The notes under the pieces were generated by a model, which was not told the origin of the DNA, ran no database searches, and worked only from the letters and a program-made list of their open reading frames with translations. From Adiantum capillus-veneris (Eukaryota; Streptophyta; Polypodiopsida; Polypodiales; Pteridaceae): 64,000 nt of DNA. The position numbers were made by a program, and so were the translations under genes. Position 1 is the first letter of the stretch; each line of letters opens with the position of its first letter. This document shows positions 21,272 through 32,706 of this stretch, piece by piece. The stretch covers positions 84,638,278 to 84,702,277 of the forward strand of contig CM043967.1 of the NCBI GenBank assembly GCA_014529385.2, read 5' to 3'.

Positions 21272-22654
21272 ACATGGATCGCGATCCATGTTGGGAAGCC
21301 AAATGAACTTTTGTTGATACCATCAGGTTCAACATCATTATGAGGTCTTATGTTATTAAATTTTTTAGTAATGATCCTCTGGATTGGAAGCTAGGTTGAT
21401 TCTGTCACTTTGTCAGAGCTCCTGCCAGTTTTGGGCTTTTGGGATGGTTTTTTTGCATCCAAATTCAATTTTGAAAGGACCACTAGACTCTCTGTGATGC
21501 TCTCTAGCTATGGTACCAGTTTGATGTCAAAATGTGTCAGGGAAACATGGATCACGATCCATGTTCCTTAGTGTCAGTATGCACTGAAACTTGGCCCACA
21601 ACTAGTCCTTGGCCTAGTGATGCTGGCTATATGGTTTTTGAATGTTTTGGAGTTTTTTAGGTCAGCCAAAAGTCAATTTTAGGGTTTGTTTCAGTGGTTT
21701 CTCCCTTGATTTGATTTTTGCCCCCTTTTCCCCTGCTTTTGAACTTTTCTGATAAGGGTCTCTTGGGAGAAAGTGTTTCAATTGTTATCACTTTTCTACT
21801 TGCCCATTATCAACTCAAATTTCCAAAAAGGTACATGGATCGCGATCCATGTTTGGCAAGATTTTGGATCGATACTTTGTGAGCTGGTGACACAAGGTTT
21901 GGTGATGCTATTCCCCAAACCTTTTTGGATTTGATCATCTTTTTCCAAGTCAAAAGTAAGATTTTGTGTCTGTTTTGCAGTTTTTTGCAAAAAACTCCTT
22001 TTTTGGTATTTTAATAAGGTTTTTTCACTTTTTGTCTAGGGCTCCTTTTGGAAAAGTTGTCCAACTAGTAATCAAGAGTACACTGGTCAAATCTTATAGT
22101 CAGATGTCTACCTGGATTATGGAATCACGATCCATGTTGAGAAGCATCTGGACTGGATTTTTGGTTCCTTGCTTCTAGTTGATCCCAATTCTCTTCCCTC
22201 TTTGAATTTAGACAAGTAAAAGTTTAGTTTTTCCCTATTTTTCTCAATTTCCAAGGTTTTGCTATGTTCACTCCAATCTTTTGATTTTAGTGATCTTCTA
22301 GCACTCTATTTCTGACCAAACTCAAGGTTCTGATGTCTCAGAGCCTGTTCTAAGCAAAGGAAATAGTTTTAGCACAATTTGCCAAAAAGGCACATGGATC
22401 GCTATCCATGTTGGACAGGCAAAATGGAAGTTTTCTGCATAGTCTGTTTTCAGCCAGTGTTTTTATCCTCTTTTTGAAGGTTTTGCTGGGTTTGGTTCAG
22501 TTTTGAAGCTCTGAGCATCACTTCTTCAACTTTTTAGAGTTATGGTCTTCAACAACAAAATAAGGTTTTTGACAGTTTTTTTCTCAATCCTTTTGGCCCC
22601 AAATGATGGTGTAATTTGTTTCCTAACCTACTCCTATAAGCTGAAATAAATATG
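21272..22654. repeat. A-leader palindrome repeats, unit 3
   Basis: Same layout displaced by 4777 bp; first palindrome at 21272, perfect. Confidence 0.85.
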
Positions 22655-22938
22655 CAAACATAAATGAACTTACTAGTACAAAAATAACAACGGCGTGTGT
22701 AGTGTAACAGTCCTTTCCAAGCATGGAAAAATCAAAGAACGAAATACTGTCTTGTACTTCACTCACAACTTTCTTTGCTCCTAAGGAGTAGCACTGGCTA
22801 GTCTCGGACTCCAATCTCTACCAAGCACTAAACCTAAGTCTAGCTGCTTCACTGTCTATGTGTAAGCGGAACGGGTGTCAAAAGCTTTGAAGGGATATTT
22901 TTTCGTACACTGAATCACTCACCACCTAAGGATCGATT

Positions 22939-22956
22939 TCCTCGGCAGCGGTGCCA
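22939..22956 (-). other. Asp-type primer-binding site, unit 3
   Basis: Identical to the copy at 13385. Confidence 0.7.
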
Positions 22957-23744
22957 ATGTTAGCGGATTGCCACGAGACACGTCTGCAACATAGCTCTTT
23001 TGTACTAACATAATGTCAATATGGAAGGAAGTGACTCAGGATGGGGCACGGAGACTTAATGAGAGTGTCGATCTCGCCAAAGTGAACTCAGAGGGCTACT
23101 CATTCTACGACAAAAGCAAATCAACCACTTCTTAGTCATACAATCACTATGCGTCCAATCTCACCGCTCTAGGTCATCACGCCTTTTCAGCATCCAAACG
23201 AATTCGGAATGCAACAAAACTTAAGGAGAGGTATCACAATACCTAAGGGCACAATCCTACCAAGTTCTATCACCATCTGGGAAGGTACATAAATCATGAT
23301 CCATCACAAAAAGTGTGCAAAAAACTGAAACAAAAGTACTTGGAAAGGTCCTCCTTAAGCATAGAAACACTTGTCCATGGTCAAAACATCCAAAAACAAC
23401 CATTTTAACCTCCAAATCAATGCATTTAGCTCACAAACAAAGCATCGCGAACCGCATCAAAATTGAAATGATTACACTTAGATTGTAGAGCAAGACACAA
23501 GGAACGCAATGTGCTATTCGAAAATGAATTCTGATACCAGTTTAGGAGAAAAGAGGATTACAATTTGTAGCAGCAAGCGGCTCCCACAGTGCATGTTTTC
23601 AAATCTTCCAAGCTAATCATATCCCTCTAGTCCAAACTAGGGGTTTTCACTTAAAAGTTAAGGGAGCTTTCCCACGGCCATTCGGCCACTTACAAGGGTG
23701 TAGACTCATAGACGTTGAGAGGGTATTGTCAAATTACATCACAA

Positions 23745-24002
23745 TTACAAATCATCATAGGCTGAATTACACGGCTTTCCTTGAAAAATCGAGTGAGTGT
23801 TTACAGGGTTTTGTGTGCATACGCCTGTATCCACAAAACAAAGCTGCCGTTGCACTTCACTTCGGAGGGATGGATTGCCCATGGCTTGTTGAAACCTAGA
23901 AACAAGGTAGTGAACAAGCATAGGGGCATCATTAGTAGCCTTCTCATTAGCAAAATCAAAGCTATCAATATTAATTTCACTCTCTTTATTATTGTCAGCC
24001 AT
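23745..24002 (-). CDS. gag-B 5' ORF, unit 4
   Basis: Encodes the same 85-residue product as 14191-14448. The equivalent segment is deleted from unit 5. Confidence 0.5.
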   Translation of the reverse strand: MADNNKESEINIDSFDFANEKATNDAPMLVHYLVSRFQQAMGNPSLRSEVQRQLCFVDTGVCTQNPVNTHSIFQGKPCNSAYDDL

Positions 24003-24417
24003 TCTAACAACTTTTAGGTGTAAACTTTTTTAGGCGTACTTTGACACTCCAAGCCTGGTTGCTACTCCTCTTTACCCCTTTAAAAAAGCACTCAAGCTAC
24101 TGTACCGGTGGCTCAAATACCATTAATTGCAAGGAATAGAAGAGAGGGCCTTACAACACCAAAACAACACCAAATCTTGTTAAGCTTCTAATAGCTCAAT
24201 AGTGGTTAAGCCGTAGGCCAGCCCTGTAGGACCCACTATTAAGACCATAGCTCTCGACGGTGACGCCCCGTTATCTGCACGAAGGCAAGCGCACTGTAAG
24301 GCTGGAAAATCCTATTCTACCTACTCAATTGCAATTAATAATAACAACCATTTATTGCTAGCTTGAGGACATCCCTTCTTGAGCAAGAAAAGAGAAATCT
24401 TGTGCTCTGATTCCAAT

Positions 24418-25748
24418 TTAACATTTAATGGCCTAGTAACTTGCGTGTAGCGGAAAATAGAATGAACATAGTGAGTATTTCATTAGAATAGATTCCTAAT
24501 GAGCATAACAAGAGGGCTTGGGTGGAGAGAGCAACAACAAGCATAACACCTAGTTAGATAGGCATGAACAATACTTCAAAAGGGATACAAATTAAGCTAT
24601 TGACAACAGTTGAGGACCAGATTTACATGGAGCCGATCCCCCCTCCAAAAGGCTATTGGTTTCCCCCATCAAGAGAGACATTTTACAATACAATTCTTTG
24701 TGTTCCTTCAATAACTAGCTAGTGCAATGAAGATGGAAGCTTCAAGCACTAAGCAAAACACTTATAAAACACAACATCAATTCCCTCATGGTCTCAGACC
24801 CAAGACCTCACACACCGTCAAAGATGGTGAGAGCTAGCGGTATGAGAGTAGATGGAGAGGAAGAAGGAGTAGTCTTACGAGAAAGATGTACATCTCCTCA
24901 CATAATCACTCATATTAGCATATCATAGCTTAGTAATTAGCATGGTAGAGGAGATGAGCATGCATTGAAGCTTGGCTCTTGGTTGGATTTGCATCACAAA
25001 GCCAAGAGTTGTTGGTGTAGGCCTCCCTTCTCACGAGCTTGGAGTAGGTGATAAGCTTTCCATTAAAGCTTGAGAAGGAGAGAGAGGGAGTCTTCTTGCT
25101 TCACACATGAGCTAGTGTGAGTGTGTGTGGAATAATGCCTTGAGAAATTCAGTCCCCTCTCTCTCTTGGTCGACCCCTCGTGCAAATTACTCATGCTGAC
25201 AACCCATTGGACCTCTCCAAGCTTAGCCAATGAGAATTAAGTAGCATAAGTGATAGCCTTCTGACATGTGTCCCCCTTTCCCCTTTTGCGAGAGATTTAA
25301 GTAACTAATTAATGTAACTAAACTCTCACTGGACCCCTTTGTCTTCTGGCCAATAGGAATCAGGCAAGCCATCGGGCTGCTGAATGCTCATTGGACCCCT
25401 TGGGAGACTGTCCAATATTCTTCTAAAGAGATTTATTCTTATTGGTTCTTTTACAAAGTGTTTTTAAATTAATTAAACTAGATTTACTCTAGCCTAATTC
25501 TCATTGGTCCACCTTCATGGCCATCCACCAATAGGATTTGAGTGCACCTTGTGGGCATCTGGGCTAGGGAGTTGACATGTATCCCTCATTCCCTTTGTGT
25601 AAAGGAAGCTTGTGAGTGTGTGTGCGTGTTTCTCTCTCATCCCCTACTTACAAGACTCGCCCCCTCCTATGTAGGAATCATGAAGACTTTTTGTACACAC
25701 ACAAAGCATCTAATTTTATAAGCTTGACCATTGGACACAACCTTTGAA
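24418..25748 (-). mobile_element. LTR-B fragment, unit 4
   Basis: Same extent as the fragment in unit 2, displaced by twice 4777 bp. Confidence 0.78.
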
Positions 25749-26048
25749 CAATTGGTAGTACAAAATCCAAACCGAGTTACCTCATTAAAGTTTAAATCTG
25801 CCGTTTGATCTTGCTTGCTGGGTAGTATCCTCTAGTACCTGCAACCTATCAAAAATTTGCTTGATAGCTGTGAGCTTACTGTCGTTCTTGTTTTTAATCG
25901 ACAAAATTTAGCTAGGTTTTTCAGTAGCACACAATTCCTCACACAACCTCAACAATTTAGGTCCAATTGAAATTTTGAAAGAGCCATCAAAATACTGTGG
26001 ACTAGGTCTTTGTGTGGTAAAATTCTGTTTCTGTTTTGACTCAGAGGT

Positions 26049-27431
26049 ACATGGATCGCGATCCATGTTGGGAAGCCAAATGAACTTTTGTTGATACCAT
26101 CAGGTTCAACATCATTATGAGGTCTTATGTTATTAAAATTTTTAGTAATGACCCTCTGGATTGGAAGCTAGGTTGATTCTGTCACTTTGTCAGAGCTCCT
26201 GCCAGTTTTGGGCTTTTGGGATGGTTTTTTTGCATCCAAATTCAATTTTGGAAGGACCACTAGACTCTCTGTGATGCTCTCTAGCTATGGTACCAGTTTG
26301 ATGTCAAAATGTGTCAGGGAAACATGGATCACGATCCATGTTCCTTAGTGTCAGTATGCACTAAAACTTGGCCCACAACTAGTCCTTGGCCTAGTGATGC
26401 TGGCTATATGGTTTTTGAATGTTTTGGAGTTTTTTAGGTCAGCCAAAAGTCAATTTTAGGATTTGTTTCAGTGGTTTCTCCCTTGATTTGATTTTTGCCC
26501 CCTTTTCCCCTGCTTTTGAACTTTTCTGATAAGGGTCTCTTGGGAGAAAGTGTTTCAATTGTTATCACTTTTCTACTTGCCCATTATCAACTCAAATTTC
26601 CAAAAAGGTACATGGATCGCGATCCATGTTTGGCAAGATTTTGGATCGATACTTTGTGAGCTGGTGACACAAGGTTTGGTGATGCTATTCCCCAAACCTT
26701 TTTGGATTTGATCATCTTTTTCCAAGTCAAAAGTAAGATTTTGTGTCTGTTTTGCAGTTTTTTGCAAAAAACTCCTTTTTTGGTATTTTAATAAGGTTTT
26801 TTCACTTTTTGTCTAGGGCTCCTTTTGGAAAAGTTGTCCAACTAGTAATCAAGAGTACACTGGTCAAATCTTATAGTCAGATGTCTACCTGGATTATGGA
26901 ATCACGATCCATGTTGAGAAGCATCTGGACTGGATTTTTGATTCCTTGCTTCTAGTTGATCCCAATTCTCTTCCCTCTTTGAATTTAGACAAGTAAAAGT
27001 TTAGTTTTTCCCTATTTTTCTCAATTTCCAAGGTTTTGCTATGTTCACTCCAATCTTTTGATTTTAGTGATCTTCTAGCACTCTATTTCTGACCAAACTC
27101 AAGGTTCTGATGTCTCAGAGCCTGTTCTAAGCAAAGGAAATAGTTTTAGCACAATTTGCCAAAAAGGCACATGGATCGCTATCCATGTTGGACAGGCAAA
27201 ATGGAAGTTTTCTGCATAGTCTGTTTTCAGCCAGTGTTTTTATCCTCTTTTTGAAGGTTTTGCTGGGTTTGGTTCAGTTTTGAAGCTCTGAGCATCACTT
27301 CTTCAACTTTTTAGAGTTATGGTCTTCAACAACAAAATAAGGTTTTTGACAGTTTTTTCCTCAATCCTTTTGGCCCCAAATGATGGTGTAATTTGTTTCC
27401 TAACCTACTCCTATAAGCTGAAATAAATATG
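26049..27431. repeat. A-leader palindrome repeats, unit 4
   Basis: Same layout; first palindrome at 26049, perfect. Confidence 0.85.
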
Positions 27432-27715
27432 CAAACATAAATGAACTTACTAGTACAAAAATAACAACGGCGTGTGTAGTGTAACAGTCCTTTCCAAGCA
27501 TGGAAAAATCAAAGAACGAAATACTGTCTTGTACTTCACTCACAACTTTCTTTGCTCCTAAGGAGTAGCACTGGCTAGTCTCGGACTCCAATCTCTACCA
27601 AGCACTAAACCTAAGTCTAGCTGCTTCACTGTCTATGTGTAAGCGGAACGGGTGTCAAAAGCTTTGAAGGGATATTTTTTCGTACACTGAATCACTCACC
27701 ACCTAAGGATCAATT

Positions 27716-27733
27716 TCCTCAGCAGCGGTGCCA
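27716..27733 (-). other. Asp-type primer-binding site, unit 4
   Basis: As at 13385 but with one further transition (TCCTCAGCAG on the plus strand). Confidence 0.65.
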
Positions 27734-28510
27734 ATGTTAGCGGATCGCCACGACACACGTCTGCAACATAGCTCTTTTGTACTAACATAATGTCAATATG
27801 GAAGGAAGTGACTCGGGATGGGGCACGGAGACTTAATGAGAGTGTCGATCTCACCAAAGTGAACTCAGAGGGCTACTCATTCTACGACAAAAGAAAATCA
27901 ACCACTTCTTAGTCATACAATCACTATGCGTCCAATCTCACCGCTCTAGGTCATCATGCCTTTTTGGCATCCAAACGAATTCGGAATGCAACAAAACTTA
28001 AGGAGAGGTATCACAATACCTAAGGGCACAATCCTACCAAGTTCTATCACCATCTGGGAAGGTACATAAATCATGATCCATCACAAAAAGTGTGCAAAAA
28101 ACTGAAACAAAAGTACTTGGAAAGGTCCTCCTTAAGCATAGAAACACTTGTCCATGGTCAAAACATCCAAAAACAACCATTTTAACCTCCAAATCAATGC
28201 ATTTAGCTCACAAACAAAGCATCGCGAACCGCATCAAAATTGAAATGATTACACTTAGATTGTAGAGCAAGACACAAGGAACGCAATGTGCTATTCGAAA
28301 ATGAATTCTGATACCAGTTCAGGAGAAAAGAGGAGACTCCACTATTAAGACCATAGCTCTCAACGATGATGCCCCGTTATCTGCACAAAGGCAAGCGTAC
28401 TGTAAGGCTGGAAAATCCCTATTCTACCTACATAATTGCAATTATTAATGACAACCATTTATAGCTAGCTTGAGGAACTCCCTTCTTGAGTAAGAAAAGA
28501 GAAATCTTGT

Positions 28511-28522
28511 GCTCTGATACCA
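28511..28522 (-). other. Initiator-Met primer-binding site, unit 5 (perfect)
   Basis: TGGTATCAGAGC on the minus strand directly after the LTR-B end. This is the canonical plant LTR-retrotransposon primer site, complementary to initiator tRNA-Met. Confidence 0.85.
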
Positions 28523-28524
28523 AT

Positions 28525-30047
28525 TTAACATTTAATGGCCTAGTAACTTGGGTGTAGCGGAAAATAGCATGAACATAGTGAGCATTTCATTAGAATAGAT
28601 TCCTAATGAGCATAACAAGAGTTCTTGGGTGGAGAGAGCAACAACAAGTATAACACCTAGTTAGATAGGCATGAACAATACTTCAAAAGGGATAGAAATT
28701 AAGCTATTGACAACTGTTGAGGACCGGATTTACATGGAGCCGATCCCCCCTCCAAAAGGCTATTGGTTTCCCCATCAAGAGAGACATTTTACAATACAAT
28801 TGTTTGTGTTCCTTCAATAACTAGCTAGTGCAATGAAGATGGAAGCTTCAAGCACTAAGCAAAACACTTATAAATCACAACATCAATTCCCTCACGGTCT
28901 CAGACCCAAGACCTCACACACCTTCGAAGATGTTGAGAGCTAGCGGTATGAGAGTAGATGGAGAGGAAGAAGGAGTAGTCTTACGAGAAAGATGTACATC
29001 TCCTCACATAATCACTCATATTAGCATAGCATAGCTTAGTAATTAGCATGGTAGAGGAGATGAGCATGCATTGAAGCTTGGCTCTTGGTTGGATTTGCAT
29101 CACAAAGCCAAGAGTTGTTGGTGTAGGCCTCCCTTCTCACGAGCTTGGAGTAGGTGATAAGCTTTCCATTAAAGCTTGAGAAGGAGAGAGAGAGAGTCTT
29201 CTTGCTTCACACATGAGCTAGTGTGAGTGTGTGTGGAATAATGCCTTGAGAAATTCAGTCCCCTCTCTCTCTCTTGGTCGACCCCTCGTTCAAATTACTC
29301 ATGATGACAACCCATTGGACCTCTCCAAGCTTAGCGAATGAGAATTAAGTAGCATAAGTGATAGCCTTCTGACATGTGTCCCCCTTTCCCCTTTTGTGAG
29401 AGCGTTATGTAACTAATTATTGTAGCTAAACTCTCACTGGACCCCTTTGTCTTCTGGCCAATAGGAATCAGGCAAGCCATGGGGCTGCTGAATGCTCATT
29501 GGTTCTTTTACAAAGTTTTTTTAAATTAATTAAACTAGATTTACTCTAGCCTAATTCTCATTTGTCCACCTCCATGGCCATCCACCAATAGGATATGAGT
29601 GCACCTTGTGGGCATCTGGGCTAGGGAGCAGACATGTGTCCCTCATTCCCTTTGTGTAAAGGAAGCTTGTGAGTGTGTGTGCATGTTTCTCTCTCATCCC
29701 CTACTTACAGGAGTCGCCCCCTCCTATGTAGGAATCATGAAGACTTTTTGTACACACACAAAGCATCTAATTTTATAAGCTTGACTATTGGACACAACCT
29801 TCGAATTTTTGGAACCTTAGCATTTTGGAAGTCTTAATGGGCTGAACCGTAGGGTCTTTAAAGCCCATTTTTGCACATTGCTCTTTGGCAGATGGCCCCC
29901 CCTTTGGATCCCTACTTTCCCTACTTTGGATCCCTATTGTGGCTGGTTTGCCAGCTTAACCAATATTCTAGCTTTTTCTCCCCTGGTACTTACCCATATT
30001 AAATGATCAGTTTAACACGAGAAAATCATTTAGGAGAATTAGATATT
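28525..30047 (-). mobile_element. Full-length LTR-B, part 1 (interrupted by element C)
   Basis: Minus-oriented LTR with its 3' end at the PBS. The last 240 bp (29806-30047) are U3 sequence lost from the internal array copies. They include TTAAACTGATCATTTAAT (minus reading), shared with the D LTR at about 46620. The remaining 13 bp of the LTR lie beyond element C at 42272-42284 and end TGTCAT on the minus strand. Confidence 0.82.
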
Positions 30048-30199
30048 TGTTAGACAACGGGAACTAGAACCTAGGACTCAACCCTCCAACCAGCCACTAT
30101 ATATCATAGCCCCTGGCCTTTGCCCTAGTTGGACTTCCTTTCCACACTGCCTAGCCCGGCCCTGCCCTTGTCTAGTCCGTCCTTGCTGGTGTCCTGACA
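30048..30199 (-). mobile_element. Element C 3' LTR
   Basis: 152 bp, TGTTAGACAACGGG..GTCCTGACA on the plus strand, similar along its length to 42114-42266. It contains CACTATATATCATAG, possibly the promoter TATA. It is unusually short for an LTR of a chromovirus. Confidence 0.88.
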
Positions 30200-30212
30200 T
30201 TACTCCCCCCTT
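30200..30212 (-). other. Element C polypurine tract
   Basis: The minus reading AAGGGGGGAGTAA is directly 5' of the 3' LTR, just after the pol stop. Confidence 0.75.
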
Positions 30213-30531
30213 AAGAAGAGTTTTCGTCCTCGAAAACAAAAGTGGGGAACTTCTTCTTAAGAACACTAATGTTTTCCCAAGTGTCACCTTCCTCCGGTCG
30301 GTCTTTCCACTTGATCAAGGCTTGTTGACGTACATGATGACGTGTACACAAATCATGATAATCAAGAGCACGTTCAGGTTCATGCGGTAAGGTAGGAGGT
30401 TCAATGAAATCTACCAAAATCTGTTGGTCAATGACATTGTCGTCCCCATGTAACCGCTTACGTAAACGGCTTACATGAAACACCAGATGAATATGAATGT
30501 GAAGAAAACAATAATTTGTAGGCACGATCAC
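30211..30531 (-). pseudogene. Element C pol C-terminus with chromodomain
   Basis: The last 106 codons of pol. Residues 65-95 read QALIKWKDRPEEGDTWE followed by NISVLKKKFP, matching the chromodomain consensus (aliphatic-K-W-x-x-x-x-x-x-x-x-x-W-E) at the integrase C-terminus of chromoviruses. Such domains direct insertion to marked chromatin. The upstream VSRLRKRLHGDD segment is the usual link after the integrase C-terminal beta barrel. The frame is intact to its stop at 30211, next to the polypurine tract, but is out of frame with the preceding ORF (30458-30742). Confidence 0.85.
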
Positions 30532-31780
30532 CTACTCGGTTGAGTATTTTGAAAGGCCCACAATATTGGGGAGATAATTTAGGTGTTGGCCCTGTTTCTA
30601 GACTTTCTGAATGTTCTGGCACATGTAAAAATACTTCCTCCCCTTCTTTGAAGGTAACTTGCCGACATTTCTCATCAGCGTACTTCTTATACCGATCCTG
30701 TGCTTGTCGGACATTCTGACGAGAAAGTTTTAGCATATACATGTTGTCTTGGAGAAAATCCTTAACCTATTGGAGTTTTTCGGTTGCCAACCCCACCGTA
30801 ATTGGTGACCTAGGTTGAAACCCATACATGAGCATGAAAGGACTAAAGCTTGTTGTGACATGCTTAGCAGTGTTGTAGGCAAACTCGAGAATAGGTAAGT
30901 ATTCTTCCCAGTCTGACTATTTGTTGTTGACGTATGCTCTTAGCATATCCTCTAGCACCTGGTTAACTCGTTTAGTCTGATCATCTGTTTTTGGATGATC
31001 AGCTGTACTGAGGTTCAGTTGTGTATCCAATCGTTTAAAAAAATCTCTCCAAAAGCGACTGTTAAACTTGGGATCACGGTCACTAACAACGTTACTTGGC
31101 AAACCATACAATTTGTATAGATTGTCCACAAATAACTTGGCTAGTTGTGGTGTCTTAACAGTTGATTTGGTTGTAATAAAGTTACTTAGTTTAGTCGACC
31201 GATCTATGACCACCCATACCGAGTCATGACATCGTACAATGGTTGGTAAACCCACAATAAAGTCCATAGAGATGCTTTCCCATTTTCCATCGAGGATCTC
31301 CAAAGGATGTAAGAGTCCTCCTGCTTTAAGGCGCTCCGCTTTGTTAACTTGACATTTTTGGCAATGCAAGACATAAGCTTGAACAAATCCATGTGTACCT
31401 GGCTAGTAAAACTGTCGTCGTACGAGAGCATAAGTTTTTCTAATCCCCGGGTGCCCTGCACTTGGACTATCATGACATTCATAAAGAATTTGGCGCCGAA
31501 TGTCTGTGTCCGTCGGTACACAAACTCTCCCCTTATGGAGTAGGTACCCATTGTCGATGGTGAAATGCTTCCATCGCTGTAGCTCATCACTCGAGAAAGG
31601 AGAACTAGGTGTGGAGGTTAGCTGTACACTACCGTCATTGGAGTGAGAAGGATCCCTCTTTTGAACTTGGCTCCACACTTTGGAATACGCTTCATCATGC
31701 TCATATTTGCCTTTGAGAGAATCTAAAAATTCACTACGAAGTTCCATGAACAAGAGAGAATTGATCTCTGGCATTCGACT
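30458..31780 (-). pseudogene. Element C integrase with catalytic Glu changed to Lys
   Basis: The N-terminal zinc domain is visible as ECHDSPSAGHPG then HCQKCQ (around 31480-31340). It is interrupted by an in-frame TAG where families have Trp (QFY-stop-PG, near 31405). The core shows SMDFIVGLP and VSDRDPKF (first and second catalytic Asp). The third catalytic position reads DDQTKRVNQ instead of the usual TERVN, so Glu is Lys (codon at 30971-30973). A TAG near 30917 and a frameshift separate the core from the GPFKILNRVGDRAYKL C-terminal barrel (30560-30742). The enzyme would be inactive. Confidence 0.85.
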
Positions 31781-31997
31781 TAGAGCGTTCGCCACTACAT
31801 TGTACAGGCCTTTGCGATACCTTAGGTTGGCATCATATTCCTGAAGAATCTCGGCCCACCTGGCTTTTCGACCCTTCAAATCCATTTGTTGTGTAAACCA
31901 TTTGATGCTTTCATGGTCAAACACAATCTCAAACTGAGCACCATACAAATAATGCCGCCATGCTTTTAAGGTAGACACTATTGCATAGAGTTCGCGT
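31781..31997 (-). pseudogene. Element C RNase H, distal part
   Basis: Starts after element E with RELYAIVSTLKAWRHYLYG and ends with VVANALSRMP. The conserved FDHES and the Asp-containing NALSR motif of the gypsy RNase H are present. The other part lies at 39277-39640. Confidence 0.82.
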
Positions 31998-32648
31998 TGT
32001 CGGGAAATTTGCGGTCTTGCCAGGAAAGCACCGAGCTTATGGTTGTGAGAGTTTGTGAGAGAACTCCAAAAAACTATATGAAGGGGTTAAACCATAGATG
32101 CCATGAAGACTAGGGTATGGAAAGAAGTGCAATCAAAGAAGACCCACTCTTTCTCTCTTGCACTCACACACACAAAGAAAGAACAAAAAAGAGAATGTCA
32201 AAATAACACAAAGATGAAAACATCAAGGCTATGGTCATATCGTATCATGGGTAGAATGAAAGGGTTGAAAGATGATTTAATGGCATTCAATCTTGGCTGA
32301 CCAAATAGGCTACGAATTGTTCTTTGGAATTGTAGTTTTGTGCTTACCATAATATATATATTTTGTCTAGTGATTGGGATTGATTGTGTATACAAATCCT
32401 CTTGGTTCATAGCAAGATAACTACGCTTACGTCAAAAGAAAATTTATAGTCTATTGGAGGTAGTATAATGGATCCGGTGATAGAAGGCTTATTATTATAC
32501 TTAAATATGCATATGTACATTATAGGAAAGATAATTATGTACTTAAATATGCATATGTACATTATAGGAAAGATAATTATGTATCTAAAAAATTACAAGA
32601 TAGATCTTGTAGCATGCGTTCCCACTATGTACGTGTCACATCACGACA
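31998..32648 (-). mobile_element. Element E 3' LTR with internal 42-bp duplication
   Basis: TGTCGGG..CACGACA on the plus strand. It matches 38663-39272 closely and is 41 bp longer. The excess is a direct duplication: the 42-bp unit at 32499-32540 is repeated at 32541-32582. A TATATATATTTTG stretch lies near 32353. Confidence 0.92.
32499..32582. repeat. 42-bp tandem duplication in LTR E
   Basis: Two identical adjacent copies beginning ACTTAAATATGCATATG. The other LTR has one copy, so the duplication arose after insertion. Confidence 0.9.
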
Positions 32649-32661
32649 TCCACCCCCTCTA
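32649..32661 (-). other. Element E polypurine tract
   Basis: The plus strand TCCACCCCCTCTA next to the 3' LTR reads TAGAGGGGGTGGA on the minus strand. Confidence 0.65.
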
Positions 32662-32706
32662 AACCTGCACATCCTCCGGTATGTGCCACATTATTTCTTT
32701 GTAAGA

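Larger units (their letters stand above)
18181..22957 (-). repeat. Array unit 3 (4777 bp)
   Basis: Same length and order as unit 2. A single change near 21054 (CTATAGTACC for CTCTAGTACC) removes a minus-strand stop and opens a 91-codon frame seen only here, so that frame is not taken as a gene. The first palindrome is at 21272. Confidence 0.93.
22958..27734 (-). repeat. Array unit 4 (4777 bp)
   Basis: Same length and order as units 2 and 3. Private substitutions are seen near 22971 (GATTGCCACGAGA) and 25436. The first palindrome is at 26049. The PBS at its right end (27716-27733) has one extra G-to-A change. Confidence 0.93.
7750..30047 (-). repeat. Composite 4777-bp tandem array (elements B+A)
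   Basis: Landmark TGTTAGC occurs at 8727, 13404, 18181, 22958 and 27735, so three successive spacings are exactly 4777 bp and the first is 4677 bp. Read on the minus strand, each unit holds: LTR-B 3' part, initiator-Met PBS, leader and gag-B start, then LTR-A 3' part, Asp-type PBS, and a long leader with phased palindromes. A deleted unit (7750-8726) lies at the left edge. A partial unit (27735-30047) carrying the only full-length LTR-B lies at the right edge. Units 2-4 differ by scattered single substitutions. The array contains no protease, reverse transcriptase or integrase. Confidence 0.93.
27735..30047 (-). repeat. Array unit 5, partial and joined to full-length LTR-B
   Basis: LTR-A runs from 27735 to about 28333, then jumps to the B leader (CCACTATTAAGACC, equivalent to 14676). 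About 690 bp with the gag-B ORF is missing. A perfect initiator-Met PBS (28511-28522) and LTR-B follow. At about 29805 this LTR continues into U3 sequence absent from units 1-4, which instead switch to A leader at the same point. The unit is interrupted at 30047 by element C. Confidence 0.88.

Noticed and set aside
8727-27734. Array as a pure assembly artefact
   Set aside because: It cannot be excluded without reads. However, units carry private substitutions, one unit has a different length, and edges have distinct deletions, which argues for real copies.
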